64,000 nucleotides of DNA from CAVONV01 sp963697355 (GCA_963697355.1 CAVONV010000013.1:62001-126000); one strand, 5' to 3'. Counted from the first letter of the stretch, positions 25,761 to 37,980 are shown. Numbers and translations are program-made. The notes: generated by a model from the sequence alone, not told the origin.

Positions 25761-26846
25761 TCAGTCCTCCTTTGTTTCAGGAACTAGAATGATGCGATTT
25801 TGAGTTTTGCGCTCGTGAGCGTCCCAGAAGGATTCGTTGATGGAATGAAGGGGACGTCGCTCGATAAAAGGGGATAGGACCACCTGACCCGAAAGGATGA
25901 GATCGATCACCGTCGGGTAGTGCTCGGGATGACATCCCCAGTTACCCTGGACCGTACTGTCCAGAGCCATGATGTTCGATAGACAAACTTCGATCGTCTC
26001 CGGTGTAAAGCCAACGAGGGAAAGGAAACTTCCAGGGCCCAGCAGGCCGTAGGCGGTAGATTGGCCCTCGGGAGTACCTGATGTCTCGAAGATCTTGTGA
26101 CGCCAGTTCGGTATGCCGCGCTGTTTGGCGAAATCGCGAACGGTCTTCTTCAGTTGCCTCGAGGTCATCTCATCGGGACATAGAGTGATCGAAGCTCCAT
26201 GACGCTCGAGTTTTGCCAGGCGCTCGCGACTGATGTCCACAGCCGCGACGGCAGCGCCGAGAGCCTGCGCCACCTGGACACCGAAGCCTCCTAACGCTCC
26301 AACACCGACGAAGATCGCCAAATCTCCGGCGGAAAGACGGCTGCGACGGATGGCTTGGTAAGCAGTAGCGACGACACCGACCACGGCCAGGTCCGCTAGG
26401 CGAACTCCGTTGGGATTTGCTTCAGAGCTTTCGAGGTCCGGCAGGGGACATAGACCTTTGGCCGGCAAACGAACGTGGCTTCCGAAGCCTCCGTGGATGT
26501 CGTTGCCAATGAAAACTTGATGGGGACAGACGAGTCCTCGTCCGGCCCTACAAGCGTCGCATTCACCGCAAGGAATGACCGAAGGGGCGACCATGGTTTT
26601 ACCCAAGAAGGAATCGGCTCCCGGACCTGTCTTTACGACGGTGCCGCTCAGCTCGTGGCCGAGTGTCAGCGGTAGAGGATGCCTCGTCGGCACACCTTCG
26701 AAGTAGAAACCTAGGTCGGCTTTGCAGATGCCGCATCCGGCGACTTGTAGGATGACCTCTTCAGGACCGATCTGCTCCTCTCTCCTCTGGATATCCATGG
26801 GTTCGCCCGACCGTCGAACCACCCAAGACGTTATGGGGAAGGCCAC
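25761..26846 (-). CDS. had: 6-hydroxycyclohex-1-ene-1-carbonyl-CoA dehydrogenase
   Basis: A 361-residue zinc medium-chain dehydrogenase assigned to Had/BamQ (EC 1.1.1.368), which forms 6-oxocyclohex-1-ene-1-carbonyl-CoA, the BamA substrate. It starts with GTG (VAFPITSW). It has GCGICKADLGFYFEGVPT (catalytic Zn ligand), LTLGHELSGTVV, the structural Zn site CGECDACRAGRGLVC, and the NAD site GVGALGGFG. The FYFEGVPT block and the place next to dch separate it from ordinary alcohol dehydrogenases. The gap to dch is 3 bases and to tnaA 26 bases. Confidence 0.86.
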   Translation of the reverse strand: MAFPITSWVVRRSGEPMDIQRREEQIGPEEVILQVAGCGICKADLGFYFEGVPTRHPLPLTLGHELSGTVVKTGPGADSFLGKTMVAPSVIPCGECDACRAGRGLVCPHQVFIGNDIHGGFGSHVRLPAKGLCPLPDLESSEANPNGVRLADLAVVGVVATAYQAIRRSRLSAGDLAIFVGVGALGGFGVQVAQALGAAVAAVDISRERLAKLERHGASITLCPDEMTSRQLKKTVRDFAKQRGIPNWRHKIFETSGTPEGQSTAYGLLGPGSFLSLVGFTPETIEVCLSNIMALDSTVQGNWGCHPEHYPTVIDLILSGQVVLSPFIERRPLHSINESFWDAHERKTQNRIILVPETKED

Positions 26847-26872
26847 CTTCGCAACTCTCGAGATCTAGGGGC

Positions 26873-28249
26873 TCAACTTACAGGTTCGAATCGCGCGGTG
26901 AAGTGGCGAAGAAACGGTGCCTGTTCGACGATTTTCATGCCGCCTATTCCGTCGCGGCGCTCGTGAACGGCGAGAATGGCTTCGACGGCATAGTCCACAT
27001 GGCTTTGCGTATATACCCTTCGGGGGATCGCGAGTCGGACCAACTCCATGGCTGCCGGGAGCTCCTCACCGGTTTTCGGATCTTTGCGTGCAAACATGAC
27101 CGAACCGATCTCGACCGAACGTATGCCGCCTTCGATGTAGAGCTCCACAACGAGAGACTGTCCTGGGTATTCAAGCGCAGGGACATGAGGCAACATGGCT
27201 TTGGCGTCGATATAGATCGCATGTCCACCCGGTGGTTGGACAATGGGAACACCTTCACGGCTGATGTGTTCCCCGAGGTAGTGCACCGAAGCCATTCTGT
27301 ATTGGAGGTAGTCTTCGTTCAGGACCTCATTGAGGCCGATAGCGATAGCTTCCAAGTCTCGCCCCGCCAGTCCACCATAAGTCGGGAAGCCCTCTGTGAG
27401 AACGAGAAGATCACGCTCTTGCCGTGCGAGACCATCGTCGTTGGTACAGAGGAAGCCACCGATGTTGACGAGGCCGTCTTTCTTTGCCGACATGGTGCAA
27501 CCATCAGCATAGGAGAACATTTCGCGTGCGATGTCCTTGACGGACTTGTCGCCATAGCCCGGTTCGCGCTGCTTGATGAAGTAAGCGTTCTCGGCAAATC
27601 GGCAGGCATCGAGGTAGAAAGGGATTCCATGCTTGCGGCATACCTCTCGCGTCTCGCGGATGTTTGCCATCGAAACCGGTTGTCCTCCTCCCGAGTTGTT
27701 CGTAATCGTGAGCATAACGAGGGGAATATTCTCCGCACCTCTCTGCTCTATGAGGCGTTCGAGCCCTACTGTATCCAGATTTCCCTTGAACGGATGTTGG
27801 GTCGCGGGTTGAAGTGCTTCCGGGATGGGAAGGTCCACGGTTTCGGTACCCTGGAACTCGATGTTCGCACGTGTGGTATCGAAGTGCGTGTTGTTGGGGA
27901 CGACCTGCCCTTTCTGACATGTGATGGCGAACAAGATGCGCTCGGCCGCTCGTCCCTGATGGGTCGGTATCACGTGCTCGAAGCCGAAGATGTCCTGGAC
28001 CGCCTCCTTGAAGCGATAGAAACTACGACCACAGGCATAAGCTTCATCTCCCCGCATGATGCCGGCCCATTGCTCCGCGCTCATCGCGGAAGTTCCGCTG
28101 TCGGTGAGAAGATCAATGAGAACATCGTCGGATTGGATGAGGAACAAGTTGTATCCGGCCTCTTTGACGAGTTTCTTGCGTTCTTCTTTGGTGGTCATGC
28201 GTATCGGTTCTACCGATTTGATACGGAAAGGCTCGATGATGGTTTTCAC
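26873..28249 (-). CDS. tnaA: Tryptophanase (tryptophan indole-lyase)
   Basis: A 458-residue PLP enzyme of the tryptophanase/tyrosine phenol-lyase family. The PLP Lys lies in CTMSAKKDGLVNIGG. I call tryptophanase (EC 4.1.99.1) rather than tyrosine phenol-lyase from the specificity positions: Asp in THFDTTRANIE (as Asp137 of E. coli TnaA; TPL has Thr) and GIRSVEIGSV (Ile where TPL has the phenol-binding Arg381). It splits tryptophan to indole, pyruvate and ammonia. The start is the GTG at 28249, with GGAGG 6 bases upstream, which gives the family length. No TnaC-like leader peptide was recognised. It heads the run of had, dch and SDR genes. Confidence 0.9.
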   Translation of the reverse strand: MKTIIEPFRIKSVEPIRMTTKEERKKLVKEAGYNLFLIQSDDVLIDLLTDSGTSAMSAEQWAGIMRGDEAYACGRSFYRFKEAVQDIFGFEHVIPTHQGRAAERILFAITCQKGQVVPNNTHFDTTRANIEFQGTETVDLPIPEALQPATQHPFKGNLDTVGLERLIEQRGAENIPLVMLTITNNSGGGQPVSMANIRETREVCRKHGIPFYLDACRFAENAYFIKQREPGYGDKSVKDIAREMFSYADGCTMSAKKDGLVNIGGFLCTNDDGLARQERDLLVLTEGFPTYGGLAGRDLEAIAIGLNEVLNEDYLQYRMASVHYLGEHISREGVPIVQPPGGHAIYIDAKAMLPHVPALEYPGQSLVVELYIEGGIRSVEIGSVMFARKDPKTGEELPAAMELVRLAIPRRVYTQSHVDYAVEAILAVHERRDGIGGMKIVEQAPFLRHFTARFEPVS

Positions 28250-28440
28250 TGGTTTCCTCCTTCCAACAATCTTCCACTGCAATGGGCTTCCGGCGGTGCT
28301 TTCTTCTCATCACGAGAGGACGCTGGGCGGTTCTCTCGCTTCTCCCCTGGAGTGCAAGGGTCGAGATAGCCTCTTTCTTGGGACGTCGAGTAATAGATGG
28401 AAAGGGGTCGTTTCGTCATAGCGCAGTGTAGTTTAACCCG

Positions 28441-28454
28441 ATAACGATCGCTAT
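28441..28454. promoter_or_regulatory. Near-palindrome in the 28250-28563 divergent gap
   Basis: ATAACGATCGCTAT is self-complementary except for one base pair. It lies in the 314-base gap between tnaA (minus) and the small gene at 28564 (plus). A TTTACA box with poor -10 partners is near on the minus strand. No gene is seen in the gap. It could be an operator for the tnaA run; support is weak. Confidence 0.3.
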
Positions 28455-28563
28455 GACGATCTGTAAAATATGGTAAGCGCTTGCTATCGAGCTACGGTCA
28501 GTTTAAAATTGAATTTCATGCTCACTCCTCGATCATCTGGCGTTTGTCCCTAGGAAAGACAAT

Positions 28564-28764
28564 ATGAAACCAATGTCTGTGTCCCAAAGAGTTCTCCACG
28601 ACAAGTATGGTCTCGGTGTCATCACTGATGCCGATCGACACTATACGACCATCGAGTTCGACGAGCACGGAAAGAAAAAGTTCATCACGAGGATCGTCAA
28701 GCTCGAGACCTCAGACGAACCACCTCCGACACGTCGAAGAGCGCGCAAAATCCGTCCTTCTTGA
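28564..28764 (+). CDS. Small UvrD/PcrA-tail-like (Tudor-type) protein
   Basis: A 66-residue protein. Its core QRVLHDKYGLGVIT, then TTIEFDEHGKKKFITRIVKLE, matches the short beta-barrel found at the C-termini of UvrD/PcrA helicases (V-x-H-x-x-F-G-x-G-x-V pattern, here with Tyr for Phe), which contacts RNA polymerase. The tail is basic. As a stand-alone domain it could bind RNA polymerase or nucleic acid. No partner gene is near. A 27-bp inverted repeat follows 16 bases after the stop. Confidence 0.65.
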   Translation: MKPMSVSQRVLHDKYGLGVITDADRHYTTIEFDEHGKKKFITRIVKLETSDEPPPTRRRARKIRPS

Positions 28765-28780
28765 TCAAAGGCGACAACTG

Positions 28781-28847
28781 GAAAAAGGGGACAGGTCCCT
28801 TTTTTCGCCCGATCTCCTGTCGAAAAAAGGGACCTGTCCCCTTTTTC
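28781..28847. repeat. Perfect 27-bp inverted repeat between convergent genes
   Basis: Arms 28781-28807 and 28821-28847 are exact reverse complements, around a 13-base loop. Each arm holds GGGGACAGGTCCC (with an inner GGGAC/GTCCC palindrome) flanked by A and T runs, so each RNA strand would fold with a U tract. It should end transcription from both sides. The right arm touches the stop codon of the lipoprotein gene. The motif resembles REP elements linked to Y1 (REP-associated) transposases; no such transposase is in the window. Confidence 0.85.
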
Positions 28848-29911
28848 TAGCGCGAGCCCACACGGAAGTTGGAATAGGTGACTCCAACGATCGATTCCTG
28901 TCGCTCTGCGACTCCCAGCTCGATCCAGTGGACTTCAGGTCTATAGGCGTTGCGGTACAAGACTTCGATGATGAGTTGGCCGTCCAAGTAGACTTGCGCC
29001 AGATTAGCTGCGCCTGATGGTCCCCAATCGATTCGCCAGTGATAGGTGCGTCGCGGATCCCATTCCATGAAATTGTAACCGGAGTCGCGCTGTTCTCCGT
29101 TAGCGATCCATCGTAGCCGGATATAGGGCCGGTTGTGGTTGTCGTCCAGCTTTTGGACATGGACGCGGAAAGGATTGGCGCGATAGTCGCCGCGGGTGGG
29201 GTCCCACATTCCGAAGAGAATGTATTGACCGTCGGACGGGTTCCGAGGCCAAAAACCGCTGTTCTCCCACTCGACGTAGCCGCTTTCTATGGTAGGGACC
29301 ACGTAACGGATATAGTCTCTGTGGCTCGTAACCTGCCAACCTCCCCGAGTGAAACGACCTCCGCTCACTGTTCCAGCCGACGATCCATTCGTCAATGTAT
29401 CCGAAATCACAACACCGCCTCGAGGCTGGGGCTGTGTGGCGGTGGGAGCACCGGGGATCGAAAAGTTTGCTATCGTTGAGGGAGGGCCATAGTCATTGGC
29501 ACTCCGAGCTTGAGAACCCCAATAGTATTGGCCTGATTCGAGCGGTGACGGAACCGTCCATGAGGTCTGGCCATTTGTGCCTTCCGGGATACCATCACCC
29601 CTTGCCACGATATTCGTCATTGCCTGGTCGGTGCCGACGCGGAACAAATACGATGGGGTTGACCCGTCTTGCGTCGTCGAGTTGGCAACGGTAAGAGTCG
29701 GCCGGGTGTCGCTCACCTCGGACCCCGACGCGGGGCTTACGATCCCGGGAGCGGAGATTCCGGTCGAGGTGTTGCCCGGAACGGATGAAGTGGTTGTCGG
29801 TACCGTTGGCATCGAGACCAGCGGACCTGTGGGGCTAGGAATTTCGGGCTCACTGACCTTGCAAGCCGAAATAGGCAACAAAAGTGCCATCAACAAGAAT
29901 ATACGTCGCAT
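28847..29911 (-). CDS. Lipoprotein with a LamG/jelly-roll-like C-terminal domain
   Basis: A 354-residue predicted lipoprotein: signal MRRIFLLMALLLPISAC with a lipobox ending in Cys. A Ser/Thr/Pro-rich linker (about 20-55) is followed by an Ig/FN3-like domain (residues 56-150, SPASGSEVSDTRPTLTV to YYWGSQARSAND). The C-terminal part (about 170-354) looks like a concanavalin-type beta sandwich, with IRYVVPTIESGYVEWE and YHWRIDWGP. Such proteins often bind polysaccharide at the cell surface. I do not know the ligand. It stands alone, convergent with the small gene at 28564. Confidence 0.7.
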   Translation of the reverse strand: MRRIFLLMALLLPISACKVSEPEIPSPTGPLVSMPTVPTTTSSVPGNTSTGISAPGIVSPASGSEVSDTRPTLTVANSTTQDGSTPSYLFRVGTDQAMTNIVARGDGIPEGTNGQTSWTVPSPLESGQYYWGSQARSANDYGPPSTIANFSIPGAPTATQPQPRGGVVISDTLTNGSSAGTVSGGRFTRGGWQVTSHRDYIRYVVPTIESGYVEWENSGFWPRNPSDGQYILFGMWDPTRGDYRANPFRVHVQKLDDNHNRPYIRLRWIANGEQRDSGYNFMEWDPRRTYHWRIDWGPSGAANLAQVYLDGQLIIEVLYRNAYRPEVHWIELGVAERQESIVGVTYSNFRVGSR

Positions 29912-29978
29912 GGACGCTCCTCGTGCGTACAATCCGTTTTATTAGTACCAGGTTGTTCCGAGAGCTTAAAGTGAAATG

Positions 29979-30605
29979 TTAGCTTTTTGCCCCACCCTGA
30001 ATCAAGTGCTTTTGTTCGGATAAGTGCGATGGCTTTCGCCTCAATCTGCGTCGGAGGAAGCCGAACAGCTTGACGAGAACGAAGGTTGAGACGGCTAGAA
30101 GAACGATGACCATGCCAATGGTCAAAATAGGGTGCGTGACGGCCAAAAACGTGAGTACGAATGCTAGGCCGTCTTCCAGCAAGCTGAGGATCCAGTTGCT
30201 GACCGGCTCCGGGCTGGCATTGACCGCGGCTCTTGTGGAAGCCTTGCTGGCGTGAGACGTTAGAGCCACGCCGCCGGCGAGAAGCGCGGCAATGACACGG
30301 TAGGTGTCCGGCATTTCGGCGAAAGCGCCGTAGGCCAGGACCGCTGCCGCTGAGGGACGGATGAAAGTGTGGACCAGGTCCCAGGCGTTGTCGACATAGG
30401 GCACTTTGTCGGCTGTGAACTCGATGACATAGAGAGCGGCCGCGATCCCAATGACGTATGGATTGGCTAGGACCTCGAGCGACGACGGCAGCTGGAAGAC
30501 GTCGAAACGGTCCAATAGCCCCAAGGCGGCAACCGTTGCGTAGAGATTGATCCCGGAAGCAAAGGACGTGCCGAGAGCCAAAGCGAGTGTCTGCAAAGCG
30601 TTCAA
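29979..30605 (-). CDS. DUF4126 membrane protein
   Basis: A 208-residue integral membrane protein of the DUF4126 family, with about five hydrophobic spans. The start is TTG at 30605. Blocks typical of the family are GTSFASGINLYATVAALGLLDRF near the start and FTADKVPYVDNAWDLVHTFIRP in the middle. The C-terminal tail is basic and cytoplasmic. Function is unknown. It is not clearly linked to its neighbours, which are a lipoprotein and an ornithine-cyclodeaminase-like gene on the same strand. Confidence 0.85.
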   Translation of the reverse strand: MNALQTLALALGTSFASGINLYATVAALGLLDRFDVFQLPSSLEVLANPYVIGIAAALYVIEFTADKVPYVDNAWDLVHTFIRPSAAAVLAYGAFAEMPDTYRVIAALLAGGVALTSHASKASTRAAVNASPEPVSNWILSLLEDGLAFVLTFLAVTHPILTIGMVIVLLAVSTFVLVKLFGFLRRRLRRKPSHLSEQKHLIQGGAKS

Positions 30606-30662
30606 TAGAGTTCCCCTTGTTGCTAGTACGCACGAACAGGGGCTTTTGTTCGTGTCGTCACT

Positions 30663-31646
30663 TCAACTAATCTTGAGCCATTTCCCCAATTCTTTTTCCC
30701 GGGCAAGCTTCATGGCCAAGTGTCCGGCAATGAGGTCTTGGAATGCCAAACCAGTGGCGTCGAATAGCGTGATTTCGTCGTCGCTCGTTCGGCCCGGCTT
30801 TCGCCCCGCGAGTATCTCTCCCAATGTAGCATGTATGTCTTCGCGACCCATCAAGCCTTGAGAGACCGGATGTTGAGTTTCTCCAATGGTCGTGGCTTGG
30901 GTCACGTCGTCCACGATGACCTTAGCGCGAGGAAAAAGAGCTGCCTCGACCTCCATTTTTCCCTTGGTATCGGAGCCGAAAGCACTGACGTGGACACCCG
31001 GCTCCACCCAATTCGACCACAGAACGGGTTGGCTTCCCGGAGTGGCGGTGATGATGACATCGGCGCCCCGAACCGCATCCTCTGCGTTTTGCGTCGTCGT
31101 CACTTTGACGCCTCGGTCCCTGATTCTTTTGGCGTATTTTTCCAGCGTCGTCAGATCGGTGTCATAAGCCCGGATTTCTTCAATCGACCGGACCCGGCAA
31201 AGAGCTTCGGTTTGCCCGGTTCCCTGCGTTCCGCAGCCAAGCACGGCGGCGATCTTGGCGTTTTCTCTCGACAGTTTTTGTGCCGCCAACGCGCCGGCGG
31301 CTGCCGTCCTGATGGTAGTGATGTGATTCCCGTCCATCAGGGCCGTTGGTTGACCCGAGGCCGGATCGAACATCACCGTCGTCGATTGGTGAGCCGTCAA
31401 CCCTTTCTTGGGGTTGTCGAGCCAGAATCCACCCGCTTTGAGTCCAATAACTTCTTCGTCCAAGAGATAGCCTGACTTGATACCGAAGATGCCCTTGTGA
31501 TGCTGGACCTCTTCCCTGATGACTGGGTAGGCCTTCGTCCGACCGTCGGCGAAAGCGATGAAAGCTCTTTCGATGACGGGAATCATGGTGTCGAGGGTGA
31601 GGAGCTCTTCGACTTCGCTTCGGTTCAGGATAAGTATGTCTGCCAT
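30663..31646 (-). CDS. Ornithine cyclodeaminase/mu-crystallin family protein
   Basis: A 327-residue NAD(P)-dependent protein of the OCD/mu-crystallin family. Blocks are GIKSGYLLDEEVIGLKAGGFW, a Lys that would be catalytic, TTIRTAAAGALAAQKL, and the nucleotide turn VLGCGTQGTGQ. Members are ornithine cyclodeaminase, alanine dehydrogenase, ketimine reductase or siderophore precursor synthases. The sequence does not decide among them. The start is preceded by AGGTGA 4 bases upstream. It stands alone. Confidence 0.85.
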   Translation of the reverse strand: MADILILNRSEVEELLTLDTMIPVIERAFIAFADGRTKAYPVIREEVQHHKGIFGIKSGYLLDEEVIGLKAGGFWLDNPKKGLTAHQSTTVMFDPASGQPTALMDGNHITTIRTAAAGALAAQKLSRENAKIAAVLGCGTQGTGQTEALCRVRSIEEIRAYDTDLTTLEKYAKRIRDRGVKVTTTQNAEDAVRGADVIITATPGSQPVLWSNWVEPGVHVSAFGSDTKGKMEVEAALFPRAKVIVDDVTQATTIGETQHPVSQGLMGREDIHATLGEILAGRKPGRTSDDEITLFDATGLAFQDLIAGHLAMKLAREKELGKWLKIS

Positions 31647-31679
31647 GGGCTCACCTCGGATTAGCTTCGGTGTTCAAGG

Positions 31680-31977
31680 GCCGAAGTTGATTCACCCCGT
31701 GATTGTAGTACACCTCGCCGGCACCAAGGTTGGAAAACTCCACGGATTGAGCTCGGAAGAAGTCGATCAGATCCTAACCGAGATCGCGGCAAACGCCGTA
31801 GTGAGAAATCCAAGGGAAACGCGAGCCGAGCCTCCTGATAAAGGCGGCCGACATTTGTGGGCTCTTCTCAGCACAAACCGAACGGCTGTTTTGGTAACCG
31901 GTGATCGGAGGCTCTTGCGGAGCTCTCATTTCGCCGGCCGCATCATCACTCCGCGCGAGTTCATCGACCGAGCTTGA
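31680..31977 (+). pseudogene. PIN-family toxin, C-terminal remnant
   Basis: The frame carries LSSEEVDQILTEIAANAV, then LLSTNRTAVLVTGDRRLLR and GRIITPREFIDRA. These are the second half of a PIN-domain ribonuclease of the PIN_3 toxin type, with the conserved GD and the TPREF end. The N-terminal Asp-bearing strand (usual start V-x-D-T-N) is absent and there is no good start codon; the upstream bases belong to the oppositely oriented OCD gene. I read it as a truncated, dead copy. Confidence 0.6.
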
Positions 31978-32192
31978 AGAGGCAAAGAGAGCGAATCTAC
32001 TTTGCGCCCAACACGTTTGCAGTGGTCTACGCCGCACTCGAAGATCCGGACGAGGCTTTGCGATGGCTGCAACGAGGCTTCGAGGAGCACAGCATGGAGA
32101 TGTCGTGGCTCAAGGTCGCTAACGTTTATGACGAGTTGCGCGACGAGCCCCGCTTCCAAGACCTCCTGCGCCGGATGAACTTCCCCGAGTAG
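31974..32192 (+). pseudogene. TPR-protein C-terminal remnant
   Basis: A 72-residue open frame. VVYAALEDPDEALRWLQRGFEEHSMEMSWLKV, then LRDEPRFQDLLRRMNFPE, is the typical last TPR block of long kinase/TolB/TPR proteins common in acidobacteria. Only this end is present and the start overlaps the PIN remnant. Most likely it is debris from a lost gene. Confidence 0.55.
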
Positions 32193-32201
32193 GCCCAGCT
32201 T

Positions 32202-35888
<3,687 letters not shown>

Positions 35889-35898
35889 GAGCTCGTTT

Positions 35899-36180
35899 CT
35901 AGACCTCGTAGTCGTAGACCTTCTTATCATCGATGAGGGGGGCGAGCACTTCGTCACGAAACCTCACATGCTCGGCGTGGTCTTGATAGGATTGGAGCAC
36001 CGTCTCGTCGTCGAACTCCATGACGAAACTGATCGGATACTCGTAGTCGGCGTTGATTCCTGTGCCAATGCGCAGGTTTTGGACGCCTGGCACGGAGCCC
36101 AGGACGTTTCGTGCTTGCTCCAAGACCCAGTCTGTTTTTTTCTTGTCTTTGAGTTTGATGAGAACAACGTGGCAAATCAT
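35899..36180 (-). CDS. Dabb (stress-responsive A/B barrel) protein
   Basis: A 93-residue single Dabb domain. It begins MICHVVLIKLKDKKKTDWVLEQARN (site GAGGAGTG before the ATG) and has VPGVQNLRIGTGINADYEYPISFVMEFDD and a conserved HxxF-like end AEHVRFRDEVLAPL. These dimeric proteins have unknown or oxidative-stress roles. It lies between bshC and metH on the same strand with short gaps (37 and 10 bases), so the three could form one thiol and methionine transcript. Confidence 0.88.
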   Translation of the reverse strand: MICHVVLIKLKDKKKTDWVLEQARNVLGSVPGVQNLRIGTGINADYEYPISFVMEFDDETVLQSYQDHAEHVRFRDEVLAPLIDDKKVYDYEV

Positions 36181-36192
36181 TTTCACTCCTCG

Positions 36193-36208
36193 GGATTTCT
36201 TGAATTCC
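36193..36208 (-). repeat. Two-unit fragment of the 8-bp repeat
   Basis: The minus strand reads GGAATTCAAGAAATCC. This matches the end of the array at 18912-18926 (GAATTCAAGAAATCC). Here it lies in the 37-base gap between bshC and the Dabb gene, overlapping the leader of the Dabb gene. Confidence 0.45.
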
Positions 36209-36217
36209 TGCGGTGTA

Positions 36218-37880
36218 CTAGGGGTAAATAAGCACATGCCCTTGCTTATCGAGGTCGATGTGTTTCCTAACCATCTCCGAGAAGTACCATCCATACTTGG
36301 CGAGATACTGAACGGGTGAAAGCTGTCTCTCCTGCATAGAAAAGGAGGGAAAAATCGCTGTCCGTGTGGAAAAGAACTGTTTGCGCAGAGTCTCATCTTT
36401 ACGCTTGATTGCGCGGAGGCTTTTGGATTCGAGTTTCTCTAAGTGGTGGAGGAGTTTGCCACGGGTGGAGCGCACGGTGGGGCCGAGTGTGGGATCGACC
36501 GAAGTGAGAATCCCGCTCCAAGGTTTGGGTTATTTCTTGCATGCATTCCTTGGCCCGCGCCATGTTTTTTTCGAGCTTCGGAGGCGCCTGCTCTCTAAGG
36601 ATGCGGTTCAACAGTGACTCGTCGTTGGCTTCGAGCTCTTTGAGATCCACATTGTACTTTTCGATGAATTTCTTCTGTGAACGTTCGACGATAGTGAAAC
36701 TGGCCCGGGGCGAAATGAGGGGCATCGTCAATCCGAAGTGTCGGTAGACATCCGGAAGCTGCGCGAAATAGGCTAATTCGTTGGGTCCGGCGACGTAGGA
36801 TAACGTGGGAAGAACCGTGTCTTGGTACAGTGGCCGGAGCAGAACGTTCGGGCTGAATCGATCCGGCTCGCCTCGAATGAGTTTGCGTAACTCATCAGAG
36901 CTCAGGAGACGTCCGTCGGCGGCGATGCGAAAGCCCGAGTTTTCCGCCATGACATGGAAACGCCCCGGAGCGGCGTAGAAGAGATTCAAACGGTCTTCAC
37001 TTACACTGGCCTGAGCGTGGAAGCCCAGTGAAACGAGTCGGTCCGTCGTTTCTTGTACGATACGACTGCTTTCGGAGCGCTCCAGCGACTCGCGTTCAAA
37101 AAGTGGGGCGGCCATAGCTTTCAGCTCGGGAGCCGCCGGGTCCACCACCGCCAAACCCGTGCTGCGAGTCATCTTCAGTAACAAGCGTCCGAAGGCTTCG
37201 CAAAGCGTCTTGCCGGGCGCGTAGCATTCTCTCAGGGTCTCCACGACCTCTTGTTTGGACTCCGAAGGAGCCAACGATGACTCCGTCTTTTCCATTAATT
37301 CCTCGATAACCGGGTCGATTTGGTGCCAGGCAACGGGAATCCGACTCTTCGGCTCTGGCGGAGCGTACCGCAACGAGACGAGCTCGTGGTGGGAGTCGAT
37401 GAGTCGAACATCACGGACCTCATCGAAGTCGTGATCATCGGAATCCATCCAAAAGAGGGGGACAACGGGTCGATTCAGTAGAGCGGAAGCCTGCCGTGCG
37501 ATTTCGACCGCCGTCAACGCCTTGTAGAGGGTGTAGAGAGGGCCGCCGAAGAGGCCCACTTGCTGCCCCGTGACCACGGCGAACGCTCCTTTTTCGAGAG
37601 CGTCTATGGAAGCTAGAGCATTACCGTCGGCTCCGAGTTTCCGGTTCAATCCACGGAGAACCTCCGCAACCTTTGGCCGATTGAGAGGGTGATCTTCGAG
37701 TCGTTCAGCGAGGCTTCGCCAGGACTCCGGTGCTTTGGGATCACCTGAGAAGAATCCCGATAGGCGGCTATAGTCGTGGATATAGTCCAGGAAAAGGGGC
37801 TTGTATGACGAAAGCTGTCGGTAATCCAGAGTTTCCGAGGAACCCGTCTCCATTTGCGCCTCGACCGTGCTCCGTTCCAT
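36218..37880 (-). CDS. bshC: Bacillithiol synthase BshC, one frameshift near the C-terminus
   Basis: BshC is the cysteine-adding enzyme of bacillithiol synthesis. The main frame has AVVTGQQVGLFGGPLYTLYKALTA, VPLFWMDSDDHDFDEV and LSYVAGPNELAYFAQL, all diagnostic of the family. Near 36505-36535 the family sequence changes frame: the true C-terminus continues with LTSVDPTLGPTVRSTRGKLLHHLEKLE and ends LAKYGWYFSEMV to HVLIYP, with a stop at 36218. Without the shift the tail would be a Pro/Arg-rich nonsense run to 36399. A single-base sequence error is most likely. BshA and BshB are not in the window. Confidence 0.88.
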
Positions 37881-37910
37881 AGCTCACGCTATCATACCTC
37901 AGCTTATAGA

Positions 37911-37940
37911 AAGAAAAAGGGGTGCCCGTGGGGAACCCCT
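37911..37940 (-). terminator. Rho-independent terminator of the ArsR gene
   Basis: On the minus strand AGGGGT (37940-37935) and ACCCCT (37923-37918) form a hairpin with an 11-base loop, followed directly by TTTTTC. It lies between the arsR-type gene (ends 37981) and the bshC start (37880), in the right direction to end the former. Confidence 0.75.
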
Positions 37941-37980
37941 GTTTTCAAAGCAGAATGGGATGAAAACGTTCGGGAGCTCT

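Noticed and set aside
26873..28249. Assignment as tyrosine phenol-lyase
   Set aside because: The position equal to TPL Thr124 is Asp and that equal to TPL Arg381 is Ile, as in tryptophanase; the phenol-binding Arg is absent.
26903..28369. A long 488-codon open frame on the plus strand opposite tryptophanase
   Set aside because: It is the mirror of the tnaA coding strand. Every block of tnaA is a recognised family motif, while the plus-strand protein shows none.
28781..28847. Attachment or recombination site of an integrated element
   Set aside because: No integrase, no tRNA gene and no boundary of foreign genes nearby; its place between convergent genes fits a terminator or REP element better.
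36399..36530. The Pro/Arg-rich natural end of the longer BshC frame
   Set aside because: The family C-terminus is found intact in the neighbouring frame down to 36218, so this tail is a frameshift artefact.
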